Shown: in pieces, positions 29,147 to 40,912 of the stretch | Numbering within the stretch: position 1 is the first letter of the stretch | Layout of the letters: every line of letters starts with the position of its first letter | Position numbers and translations under genes: made by a program | The notes under the pieces: generated by a model | Databases searched by the model: none | The model's input: only the letters and a program-made list of their open reading frames with translations | Told to the model about the DNA's origin: nothing | Assembly: GCF_963855985.1 (NCBI RefSeq) | Contig: NC_087100.1 | Span: 6,483,001-6,547,000, forward strand | Source of the DNA: Ostrinia nubilalis | Taxonomy: Eukaryota > Arthropoda > Insecta > Lepidoptera > Crambidae | Reading direction: 5' to 3' | Length of the DNA stretch: 64,000 bases

Positions 29147-29423
29147 GGGTGATTCTGTACCTCTAGCACGAAAAACTTTCGTCTTCGAACCGTTTGCGTT
29201 CGACAAAATTCGATACCCAGCCTTCGAATTTCCAATTCAACGTTAACGTGACGATATCGATTGTCAAAATTGGTTTCTTGCTACCATTTCTCATACTAAG
29301 TTCACTTTACGTCACGTTCACAGGGGCTCTATTTAGTTTTCATACTAAATCTTTTGATGGCGATTCAAATATTCAAACGATACAAGGTCGAAAGTTTTTC
29401 GTGCTAGAGGTACGGGTGATTCT
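29147..29423. mobile_element. Non-autonomous DNA transposon with 25-bp inverted ends and a 10-bp target duplication
   Basis: The element spans 29157-29413. Its ends are exact complements over 25 bp: the left starts GTACCTCTAGCACG and the right ends CGTGCTAGAGGTAC. The flanks carry the direct repeat GGGTGATTCT at 29147-29156 and 29414-29423, which reads as a target-site duplication. A 9-11 bp duplication fits Mutator-like elements, but I do not recognise the family. At 257 bp it cannot encode a transposase. An open frame at 29194-29532 runs across the right end and is judged fortuitous. Confidence 0.8.
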
Positions 29424-30765
29424 GGAGGGTCAACGCTTTCGACGATCGCACCGCGAGATACGTCAGAGCCGTCCATCCAATGTCGTGTTCTATAAATTAT
29501 TTATAATATCTAATTTAATTGAAGTCCTATGACCTTTGTTACAATGCAGAGGAAAAAACCGAGCATCTTCCATTTAAGGGGCATTTGCGACACGATGTTG
29601 AACTTAAAGAAATATTTTACTTTTGGTAAAGATGAGTCTATTACATATTTTGTTTTAGCCTTGGGACAAGTTAGTAGAAAGGAAGAAAAAAAGATCCACA
29701 AGATCATCGAATCATATAAGAAAGTCTTAAAAAAAGAAGAAAACAAGAATGAGTCTACATCTAACATTTATTTAAATAATAAACTTGTTTTTGAATCTGT
29801 CATACTATGTATTTATTTTTAATTTAAATAAATATAGCCCATAAAAATACGACTATGAAATCCCCCTTATCATGTTTTTTCCATGCATCTACACTCCTTA
29901 GTCTACATTACTCAGTATTCTAGTATAAATATTTGTAAATGAGTGAACGTACCCAAATGAATAACAAATGCCGCTTCTAGTGGGTTCCGATTTGAATTCC
30001 TTGGCTGCGATGCTGATCATGCAGCTCGTTTTATTAAAATGTAACATTGTCTGTCCACCACCTCACGTTTATACAGATTAGAGCACCGAAATAGCCACGA
30101 GACACGTTGGGAAACGGTATTCTGCTCTTTAAAATAAAACCTCCGAATATGAAACCATTAAAATGTATTTATTGTTACGTAGAACGAAATTTTACAGCAA
30201 TATCAACCGGATTTATTCATAAGTTTACGGGCAACGAAAGTTTTCGACCAATAAAAGTAAAATGTAAATTTTAAGCCACTATACATACTGTCAAAAGACT
30301 CGCGCAGGTGGGTAACTACGTAATTTACCTAATTACTTATTAAAATAAAGCATAAATACATCTACCTGATTTAAATAAATATTACATACATACGAATTTC
30401 CATACGCATTGTATAATTTTACATTATGCGCGACAGTATGAAAAGAAGGCATGTTGTTGCATAAAAATTATAACGGAAATATTGGAAATATTTATGAGAA
30501 TTACTCCATGCAATATGTATCAGTTGAAACGTGGTTGAAACGTAGCGATATCGTGTTAACACGTTGTCGATGGCTATCGGGGGTCAATCAAGCAACGCAT
30601 AGCCACTAAGGGCTCTACCATGTATTGCGAATGTACTTATGGAAAGTCAGTATGATTATTACCATAATGATATTACCGTACAGCTGTAAGTGTTTTCTGA
30701 TGACTGGAATTCGCGGTTAGATTCAACATTTTTGATAAGACTTTTTGTAAATTCTAGTAAATTGA
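29424..30765. other. Non-coding AT-rich DNA
   Basis: No domains in the short frames. The strands around 29530-29820 are open in both directions because of A-rich, Lys-rich composition, a common artefact. No clear repeat ends. Confidence 0.4.
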
Positions 30766-31086
30766 ATCCCATCAAAAACAATACTTGTCAAAAAAACCAA
30801 GTCTCGCAACTCAGTTGTTCTACGGTAAAAAGTTGTGAGATCCATGTAATACCAAGTCCAGGCCAGGAAATCTTTAACGTTTTACATAAATATATTGACT
30901 TGGCCATCGCACTAAATAATTTAATTTACACGTGTTTTCATGCGATGGCCAAGTCAATATATTTATGTAAAACGTTAAAGATTTCCTGGCCTGGACTTGG
31001 TATTACATGGATCTCACAACTTTTTACCGTAGAACAACTGAGTTGCGAGACTTGGTTTTTTTGACAAGTATTGTTTTTGATGGGAT
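30766..31086. repeat. Perfect long inverted repeat (146-bp arms, 29-bp loop)
   Basis: The left arm 30766-30911 and right arm 30941-31086 are exact reverse complements as far as I can read, in constant register (paired coordinates always sum to 61852), leaving a 29-bp spacer. Transcription from either side would give a 146-bp perfect hairpin RNA. Perfect identity implies a very recent origin, gene conversion, or an assembly or library fold-back artefact. The open frame read through it (30690-31064) is a mirror artefact of the palindrome. Confidence 0.9.
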
Positions 31087-31296
31087 CTCATTTCTTTTTG
31101 TATTTTGTAGACAGCAGTTATGTATCTAGAAAACTGGACCGAAATTGAAAAATTTTACTCGACTTGGCGGTTGCACTACCGTGCCCCCAAATCTCATTTC
31201 TTTTTGTATTTTGTAGACAGCAGTTATGTATCTAGAAAACTGGACCGAAATTGAAAAATTTTACTCGACTTGGCGGTTGCACTACCGTGCCCCCAA
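31085..31296. repeat. Tandem duplication of a 106-bp unit
   Basis: The segment beginning ATCTCATTTCTTTTTG at 31085 is repeated from 31191 with no differences that I can see, giving a period of 106 bp and two copies. Each copy ends in a block containing CTACCGTGCCCCCAAAT. The duplication directly abuts (overlaps by 2 bp) the right end of the perfect inverted repeat, so both may have arisen in one rearrangement. Confidence 0.85.
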
Positions 31297-31670
31297 ATAT
31301 TTTAGTTTTTCCTTGATTCATACACCAAACACTACTTATATTCCAAATTTGAAGCTTCTAGGTCTGCTAGAAGTGCCTTAGAATTTTGATGATCGGTGAG
31401 TCAGTGAGTCAGTCAGTGAGTCAGTCAGTGAGTGACAAAATTAAGTAACTTTGACCCGTTATAATTCCTAAACTACTGGTTCAAATTGAATGAAATTTTA
31501 AATATACCGTGTCTTTACAATGCCTGCATAGCTAATGAAAATTCAGCCTTCTAGTTTTATCCACAACGAAGTTACAGGCAGTCGAAAATGGCCTGAATTG
31601 CTTCGAGAAAAGGATGGTACGGCCGTGCCGCTTTTTTGCTCGACTTGGCGTGCCCCCAGATCTTTTGATA
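31297..31670. repeat. Interspersed repeat fragment with GTCA microsatellite
   Basis: GAGTCAGTCAGTGAGT-type simple sequence occupies 31396-31437, flanked by sequence resembling a common lepidopteran interspersed repeat (TTGATGATCGGTGAGTCAG, then GACAAAATT). The words CGACTTGGCG and GTGCCCCCA at 31640-31660 repeat those in the adjacent 106-bp units, so this block is part of the same repeat. The family is not firmly identified. Confidence 0.5.
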
Positions 31671-34600
31671 AATTATCGTGACAATCAATGTATGGCAGCC
31701 GCAAAGGAAAATTATCGATGTAATAAAACATCAGGTGGTGTGACATTTCTTTAAGTTGGTAACTTTACTTGTACCAGACGGGTTCGGCTTTTAACGTCTA
31801 GAATGTGTCCCCAGTGCTGTGCATAAGCGGTCTTGAATATTCTAGCGCGGAGTATTATTTTAGCCGGGATGAGGCGCGGCCTTGCAGTCTCGCCACGCAG
31901 TCTACAGCGGAAGTTTACGACCGACGCTCGCCACTTTTATTGGCTACCTCACATCGAAGCCTCCGACCAGCCTCCCATTCACTCCACAAGAAATACACTT
32001 TTTTATTACTCTGTCACTTGGGTAATTTATTACAATGAACGCACGTGCATTTCTATTAATATTTTATGTCCGAGTTTTTATGCGGCCACTCGGACGCCCA
32101 TTGTTGGGACCGGACAGTTTGTTTTATGTCCAGCCAGTGTGCCTACTTAATTGTTCGAATTAATCGTGATAGGTCGTCCGGCGAAGTCGTACGGCTAGCT
32201 CATTTCTGGGAGGTCGGATGATATCGGCAATGGATTTACATACAACAGTCGCGGAGTCGTCATCTGTCAAATTCGTTGTCGTCTTTATGTCGATGCGGTA
32301 GTGTCTGTAATTGATTGGTAAACAAATATTGAGGTATGGAAGTCGTTTTTGCTCGTGCTGCATAACAGAGGAATTGGTAATCGAATCATAAGTCTCCATT
32401 CCGGTAATGAAGGTAATAAATAACTTCTTGCGTTTTTAATTTTTATTGATAGGTGAGGTATACTCAGCGTTTGCAGTGGAACAATGGAAAGCAACATAGT
32501 GGGGAATGAAAGCGCCTGGGCTAATTGCGGGTTTGAATGTTAATCGAGCGATCGGGTGGCTGACAGCGGCCCATAAAGCATCCGAGCTGTCGCCGTAAAA
32601 GTCGTGTGCGGTTTTTCATCGTCTGACGCGCGCTTTCGAAATTGTATCCCGAATAATGACAATTCTTCTCTCGCGGTTCGCCCGACGATATTAATTTAGA
32701 ACCGCCCTTTAGCTCGCAGTATGTGAAACTAAACGACACTAGGCACGCCGTACATTAGCTGTTATTAAGCCAACAATTTATGGTGCAAAGTAACAACACC
32801 TTCTGCAATAAAATTAACTAAATGGCTTCCAGTGTTGCGTGTCTTTTAACTTGTAAGCTAATAAATCGGCGTTTAATTTCAAACTAGTGGGCAACATTGC
32901 AGTTGTTTCTTCTAACAATACAATTTTAACTAAGACATTGTGTTTACAATTGAAGTTTTTTTTTCTATTTTAAGTTATAGGGTAAATGTGACAAGATTCC
33001 GACACGAGAGGCCAACTGGACAGCCATAGCCCTCATAAATAAGGCCGGACAAAGCTCTCTCAGCACCGCAGACCTCTCCATATAATTAACAGTTAGCCCG
33101 TTATGGACACTAACTCACGCGCCACATGCTTCCAGAACAATACTGTGATGTTCGGCACCTAATGTGAACACCTTCATAAAATATCTGCCAAACTAATCTA
33201 CACTTTATTTCTTCGTCATTAAGGTTCAAGATCTGCTTTTGAATGTAGGGTAGTCGTTGATTGAGCGTCTGCGATATTGTAGCGCACGCCATCGCGGTTT
33301 GGACGTAAATGTCACAGCGAGATTACGTTTTTGCGCCTTTTTAAGCGTAAATAGATGCAAGATGTTAGTGAAAGTACTTACTTACATAATATGGAAATTG
33401 TAGATTATCGGTCACACTTACCTGTAACAAAAAATAAGTCATTAGAAAAAATACAAATACAAAAAAAAGATTAATATTATAAACTCGGAATGATCTATTT
33501 TAAGAGGTTTCAAAAAGATCTCAAGAGGCTTTTTATCATCTGGCTATAGGTACCAGCAATTCTGATATTTTTAACACTTTACAGTAACTTAAAGTCCTAT
33601 ATTGATAAAAAGAGTAAGTTAGTTAAATTGGTGTCAAATCAAAAGTGTCCCTCCATTTATTATTATTTTCAATTTACTAAATACCGAGAAATAAGTCATC
33701 GAACAATAAATGCACGAAGTAAATATTCATGCTCCTTTCATAGCTATTAGAAAACACGAAGTGCCAACACCTTGACTTAGTTCAAATAAAGAGGAATAGG
33801 CTGTAATTACACAGTGTGCTTTGAAAACATATCGATCAGCCAGTACAAACGCTAGCCAAAAGGAACAACTTGTTCAAAGTTAACTAACTTAATTTCGTAC
33901 CCGGTGAATACTTCTGTTTACTTTCTTTTTAACGCAAACAGAACTGTAATTTTAAGTTTTAATTTAAGCAAAGGCTCCGCTATTTCTTCAGCCAAGAATT
34001 ATTTCTGCACTAGTTAGTTATTCTTTGTAGATTTTACCCTTTTTAAGATGAAGTCCTTTTATATGCCAGTAGTTGTACTTAATTTGATGAGTTCCGCTAT
34101 ACACTAATGGACACGTCCTAAGTAGGTATATGTATAAAACTCATAAAACTATTTTGCATGTATTTAAGCTTTTAAAAAGCACTTTTACACGTCCCAGTAT
34201 TAATCCTACCACTGCTTCGGGACAATAAATGGGCCAATACTGAGAAGAAGCAGTGCAAGGAAATATTTGATTAGACATTACCTACCTTTTCATAAATTTC
34301 GATGAGAACCGGTTTTTCGGTTTTTAGTAAATAATTTTATGCATTTGCTAATGAAATCATAGTCTCGTTTACTTTAAGCTGATTAGTATCCCTTTCTACG
34401 AGCCAAGAGATCTCCTCGGCAAGTATAGTTACTCCACTTATCCGAGAGTCGCCCGCGTTCCGGCCGACACGTCTGGCGTCGCGCGCGCATTCCCGGTTTT
34501 TCACCAGATTCCCGCACGCCCTCTCGCTCCTCTAATTGTACTTAATTTCTGCTTCGTGCTTGTTTAAATACAGCGGAGCATCGTTTAAAATTGCGACGTG

Positions 34601-35985
34601 AGAAGACAGGCTCTTCATCCGAGTTTTGTGTGAATCGCTAATTATTGAAAAGTGTTTTTGGTGGGTATTTTTTCAGAAGGTCAATAAATCCGTGGCTTTT
34701 TTTTTAATTAAAATTAAGTACTTTTCATAACTTATTTGCAAATAATTATTAGCTATAAGTGGAAATTGTGTAATTTGAATACTGATATTTAGAATTACCT
34801 AAGTAGGCATTAGGTATAACTTTGAGACATTTTTGAAGATGAAAGTAACTACCTACATTTTTAATACATAATTTTGGGCACAATGCTACAAATATCACAA
34901 CGATATGACGTTAATTGATGTTAACCGTCTCGTACCGGTTTGAGGTGAGTTCAACTTCACGTTTAATCGCGGTCTGTGGCGCAGATAGCTCTGATTGAGA
35001 GCTAATTGCCGCTCGCACGCTCGAGAGTGGCACAAACCACTAAGCACAAGGTAGAACGTACCTTTCCCGGTAATTGGTGAATTACTGTTTGTTGTTATTA
35101 TAGCTTGTTGGCAGTAACGAAGGGAATAACAGGCACTTGTTTTCCGTTAAGTACGAGTATTGTACGTTTCAATGTTTTAGGAAAATATTACTCATACTAT
35201 GTTACGTGAAATATTTATTTTGTTGTATTAAAATGTATACGTACGACGTATAATATTATTATAATATTATTATGTTCTATTCAGTTAACTAATTGATTGA
35301 GTTAAAGGCAATCCATGAATTCATTCAAGTGTTATTGGCATCTAAATCTGAACTGGATATGGCTTTTTAAGAACATACGTTTAATGGATATGATGTAAAA
35401 TCTTGGATAAAGATACCATACAATCATAAGCAAAAAAATAGCACATAAATGCACACTCATTGCTAACAACTGTCCTCGCGGACTCATCAACATAGTAGTA
35501 ATGAAACCTTAAATCACACCCAATTGAGCGAAGAAAAAAGGGCGTCCAGTACAGAAAGCATGGGAACATCGTAACGAGCTCAACATAAAGAGGCGAACCG
35601 TAGAGAAACATCTCACGATCCTGCTCATTACAAATTATGGCCGCATTCCTACATCAGACTCGATTAGCGCTAGGAAAACACTCGAGGGACGCAATTAATA
35701 CACGAGCAAAAAGTTACGCTAAATAATGACAAATTACTTCTAACAAAAAGCCCAGGTAAAAGCTCGGCGAGCTAATAAAATGTAAAAATCAGAAATGTTG
35801 ACACCTGGAGAACTTATTTTTTTAGTCACGATTCGTCATTAACAGTAACTGTACTGTGGCGCAATACAGGTGCTCATAGTAGGCTCACTAATTTGGCGAA
35901 AGGAGGTTCCTCATGAGGAGTTTGAGCCAACGTTCTTATGGCATGTTTGAAGAAAGGAAAAGTTTTTTAGATATGTAACAATGTT
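31671..35985. other. Non-coding DNA; no gene recognised
   Basis: CpG-containing patches of moderate GC at about 31800-32170, 32500-32760, 33000-33330, 34430-34630, 34920-35060 and 35620-35900 alternate with AT-rich sequence. Overlapping open frames at 31805-32150 lack domains. No transposon ends found. Confidence 0.35.
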
Positions 35986-36090
35986 GAGACGATCGTTATT
36001 AAAATTTCTTAATTAATTTAAAAACGTTGGGATGAATTTAAGGCACTTTCAAGCGAAATAAATGATTTGATTTGATTTAATTTGCATGAA
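35986..36090 (+). mobile_element. 5'-truncated LINE 3' tail
   Basis: Plus-strand sequence with GCGAAATAAATGATTTG followed by repeated ATTTG units. AATAAA plus a pentamer tail is characteristic of a non-LTR retrotransposon 3' end. Only about 100 bp remain and the left edge is uncertain. Confidence 0.4.
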
Positions 36091-39000
36091 GCTTGGTGCC
36101 AAATTAATTATTAAAGTTAAGTGGTCTACTTAAATCTACTACGAAGCAGAGTGGTAGAGTCATCCTATCCTATCTAATATGAGGTGGTTCAGCAACGATT
36201 CGAATTTACAAACATCTCTGATTTCAGAAATAGAACTGAAACAACAGAAAGTTCTCAGCTATTCAAAAGTAAGCTTACTGTTTGAGACCCCACTGTGCTA
36301 TGGCGTGGTGGTGTTGATTTGAAGCGGGGGATAAAAAACGATCATGTCACGAGAGTTCATTCCGTTCGCATTGACACGACGTGGCACCTCAAAACAACCT
36401 TTGTGCTCTCGTTACCTACGGAACAAGCTCTGGTGTTGGGTCACATTCGATAATCGAAAGGTTATCGATTTGTATTCTTGCGGGAAGTCGAAAAAGTCAA
36501 TCGTATTTCGTTTGCGTTGCGAAATGTTTTAAGAGAAATAAACGTTTAGTTTTGTTACTAAGCCGTTTCAGAACTTAGTACTTGATGTTTTATTCATTAT
36601 TATTCAATCAAATCACAGGTCAATGATACTATTGATACGAATAGGGTGACAGATGTCGATAAGGTAGTCGATAAGTATGAGGGTTTTCACAGCACTAGAC
36701 CACCCGATAAGAATAGAGACAGGAATTCCACGAGCGCGCGCTGATTCTACTCCTAGGTGAAAATAAAAGAGATTGTTTATAAAGCCAAAGAAGACGACAT
36801 AACAATGGATGACGGAGATGGCCCAAGACACCGCGGTGTCCGAGCGCATACGATCCAAAATCGAATTTACACCACAAGATTTAGAGTTCATTAATTTGAA
36901 CACGCCACTAAAACATGTGACTTTCAGGAGATTATTAGGAGAGTGGGGGCGTGATGTTGGAGAGGGACGGCTGCGCAGGAGTGAGCGGGAGAGCGGCGCA
37001 GCAGGGTCACAGGCGTGACGTCAGGTCAGCCACTTTTGCACCTCGCCATAACAACGCGTCTCAAATTATTATGGACGTTTGATAAGTGTTGGGAGATTGC
37101 GGCGTCTCGGTACTTTATGATGTTAATTAAGTGTTTACGCTGGTTGGCGTATTTTACAATACTGTTGACATTGTCGATGGTGCTGTCACGTGTGCTTTTG
37201 TTCGAAGACGTGTCGTCTAGCCCGTGGACTTTCACAGCTATTACAATGAGATCATTATACTGAGAAATTCTGAGCAAGAAATCATGACCACGTCAATTGA
37301 GGATGTTAAAACTAATTATTTCGTAGTTAAAATTTTCATAAATGACAATTTCAGCAACTGTTAGGAATCTATGTACTTTAGAGATAAAGTATAACGGTTG
37401 CCTTTAAATAAAATTATCTTATTATTGATCTGAAAAATGGATACCTACTTGGATGTTTATACTGCATTTGATAACCAATATCTCGATGAAAATAATACGA
37501 GTATCAAACGAGAACTTCATCTCAAGTCTGATAAGATAATAATATGTATCCGTCGACGTATTTAGGCTAAGATACCATTTGAATACCGTAATAAAATGAT
37601 ATTAGTGTAATAGCGATTTATAGCAATAAAAGCTGTTATGACGGTAGCCAATAAAGTTCCGAATCTTGGCGCGTTTTAAAATAGCAGTAGATTAGGGATG
37701 AAAGACTGGCTGGACCTATAACACCGGTCTCTTAATGCGTCTTAATGTGTATTTTACGAGTGTTACGCAAGACGCGCAGTTTTACATCAATATAAGCGAT
37801 CTCTATCTGCGTTATTAAATCCTCTGATGTTCCGAAACATCAAATTATGAATGAGGAATAAATCAGCGAGGCGGTCGTAAACCGCTTTATGTTTTGTTCT
37901 GACGGCCGTTCGATTACTCCCACAAATTGCTCCAGATCTGCGCGAACGCAAATTCTTATTGCGCTCATTCGATATTCAAATGTTACACCGCAATTTGATT
38001 TGAGGAAATGTTTACTTGGTGAAGATTGTAATGCCTCGTGATTGTTTGATTGGTTCGGTGCAGCTCTATCGCTAGGGATGGGGCATTTGGAACAAATAGT
38101 TTAATCAGATTGCGGGTGCTTAGCGGTGAAGGGATATGTTCATTTCGCGGCTCTTTTATGGATATTGTTAACCTCTCCAGTCAAGGGTGATCAAGAATCT
38201 ATACTCGAATCTATTTCGCTTATTTCCATGAGTGATGCGTGTGTTCTCAATGGAGTGAACTTGTTACGTATTCAAATGGATCGACGGTTCTTTTCATATT
38301 TCAATCACGATTGCCAATGAAAGGCGTGTCCGAGGCATTAGCAGACAAAATGGAAATGAATCAGCCGAAAAGTCCCAATACATTATATTGGAAATTTTGT
38401 TAAACGAGATAACACATCAATAGCTTTGATCGGGTATCATAAACGCATTACCACTTAATGAAACATTATGAATGGTTAGTATTAATGTGTGGGGTGCAGT
38501 TGCGTGATAAATGTATGGCGGATGACTAGCATAGTCCAAGGTTCGGTTCCTGAGGAGTTATGAAGGCGGTGATTTTATGTATTTCATTAAACTTGGGACG
38601 TTCGTAATAATAGCGATGATAGATGCGAGAAGATTATTTAATGCAAGAAAACTTATAAGTTTATTTCTATCTTGGAATTATATTTCATCATGCCCTTCGA
38701 GCAATCTGCGAAGAAGTTTTTATAGGGTTGCTCTTTGTTATCTACAAGAATTTAAAAACACAAGTAAACTTTTTGGCATTCTTCGCAAATTAAACAATAG
38801 GTAAGTTCATGGTAAGCTATAAAGTGTTTTATTGATGAAAATTTGTAGTTATAAAGTAAAGTAAGAATAAAGTGTCTATCTAAAAAAAAGGAAAATGCTG
38901 GCATCAACTTTTACAAGTTTGGAATTCATCAGATTGATTAAACCCTCTGCATTACCATGCTTTAAAAATAACCCTGACTTTGTTCAAAACACACAAACAA

Positions 39001-39995
39001 TCGGACGCTCCGGGAAAAAACGTGATCGGACCTGAACGGGCACAATGACAACTGCATGTTGAATCAATCACAAAAAACGGAATCCGGACAAAAACGACAA
39101 TTAAGAGGCCGAAGAAATATTTAGGATACAACGAACTGTTTCGGGATGTTCGGACCCGCGATGAAAGGGTTAAGTTACAACTAAGGTAAGTATGTATAAA
39201 GTTTCTTAATTATGTCTTTGCAGTCTGATTACAGTATGTTTGACAGTAGAAGATTGTATGTACGTACCTACTTTCTAAAAGATTTCAATAACACTTTGAT
39301 TTAATATACTATTTAAACAAAGATGTAACGATTAAATATAAGTAATAAATAAATAAATAAATAACTTACACACCTACGAAAGTTTTTTTTAGTTATTGAG
39401 ATTGCCAACTGCAAAACTCATAAAAGTAAGTTGAAGATGGGGAAATCGTTCATCATGTAAGTTTTAATAAAACTTAACATAATACTTTAAATTGACCTGA
39501 AGAGCATTTTGTTACCCCTCTGGCGTTTACAACACAAACATTTCAACATACAGAACCCAACGAAGGTTCCGCGACTGGTTCTTAACACTTTTTTACAGAA
39601 CCAAAGGCCCTTCTACACGTGTCTCGATGTCGTCTTTATTGGTTTAGCCCAATTAATGGCCTAATGTTGTTCCGAGAAAGAACTTCACCACAATAAATTA
39701 CTAATTTACATTTTTTTAATGGATTTTAGGGATTTTATGACGCTAGGTCACAAATATACGGATTGAGGTTTGAAATTACGATCCTTTTTGGGTATTAAAC
39801 ATAAAAATATGGCATCGAACCTTAACGACAAATACGTCTCATTTTCGAAATTATCAATGTCGTGGAATTAATTAAATAATCTGTTTTACAGTATCACTGG
39901 ATTAAGTCAATAGTATATTTTAAAAAGACTTGCTATGCATATTTTCCTCAGAAAATGGTGATGTAATAAATAGGTAGAGTCAAAAGATATTATTA
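36091..39995. other. Non-coding DNA; no gene recognised
   Basis: Short open frames (for example 36809-37018 plus and 36613-36903 minus, which overlap each other) show no domain and no clear splice context. A (TAAA)n microsatellite lies at about 39345-39365. CpG patches occur at about 37860-38000 and 39000-39180. Confidence 0.35.
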
Positions 39996-40113
39996 GGCTG
40001 AGTTGCACCACCTAACTTTGACCGTAACTATAACGTTAACCGGTGTATTTTGTATGGAGTTTGACAGTTTTTTGACGTTTGTCAAAGGTAAAGTAAGATG
40101 GTGCAACCCACCC
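39996..40113 (-). mobile_element. MITE, family 1, copy 2
   Basis: The same short element as at 3128-3240 but in the opposite orientation: it begins GGCTGAGTTGCACCACCTAA and ends AAGATGGTGCAACCCACC. The interior carries CGGTGTATTTTGTATGGA, the complement of the internal words in the other two copies. Non-coding. Confidence 0.75.
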
Positions 40114-40799
40114 ATAGAGTTTTGTATTGACCACTGAGTAATTGAAACTGAAAAGCTCGCCGTGTATTCACAGCATTTAAAGTAAACGCTCGTTTTCATT
40201 GATGTGTGACATACTATTCTTCGATGGATAGGGTACTGTAGCAATCGTTATACATTTAATGCCATTTTCGATTCGAATAAACTCAAATACATCAAAAGAT
40301 TTTTCATTACCTACACTGTGCATACGTAGAGGCCATACAATCTTGTATTTTGCAAATATAATAAAATTAAAACAGGTATTCATTCGTTTTAATTTGCAAA
40401 TGGCCGGTCTCAGTAGCCAGTGAGTGATTGAGTCCGCTCGGGCGGATTGACGGGCGCATTCTATGTAAAATATGAAGGAGGATCGACTTGCACTAGAATG
40501 TTCGACAAATCGAGATGGATGCGGCGAGTGGCTTTGATTCGATGGAAGTAATTTAGTGATGCTCAGATATCAAGGTGAACAATGTGGTATCTTTTGTAAT
40601 TGTGATAAGATTTTACGTACTTTGTTTTGTCGACTGTACGTTCATTTGCAAACGTTTATTAATTATTTCCATAGATTCCGAGCTACAAAGAGGATTCTCA
40701 TATTTAAATAATACATTGTGAACTTTACAAAATATCTAACAGGTTTAACGTCTTGAATTTTTATAAAATAACAAACATTATTTTTATCTGTCTACCAAA
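40114..40799. other. Non-coding DNA
   Basis: No gene or repeat boundary recognised. AT-rich, with a CpG-containing patch near 40410-40560. Confidence 0.35.
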
Positions 40800-40912
40800 T
40801 AACTAATATGAAAGTTGCTGTGCCCTAACTGGGTCCACATTGTATAACTGCCTAAATTGTAAGACCTAATGTGAATGCTAATGTGGTTATGCAATAAACG
40901 ATTGAGTATAAT
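40800..40912 (+). mobile_element. 3' end fragment of a LINE
   Basis: Plus-strand piece ending GGTTATGCAATAAACGATTG and then an AT-rich tail. The final AATAAA and tail resemble a non-LTR element 3' end of a kind common in Lepidoptera, as far as I recall. It runs tail-to-tail into the minus-strand element at 40913-42780. Confidence 0.4.

Noticed and set aside
29194..29822. Open frames of about 100 codons on both strands
   Set aside because: The first crosses the border of a MITE; the others are A-rich Lys/Asn readings present on both strands.
30690..31064. 124-codon plus-strand frame
   Set aside because: It runs through the perfect palindrome and is a mirror reading without any domain.
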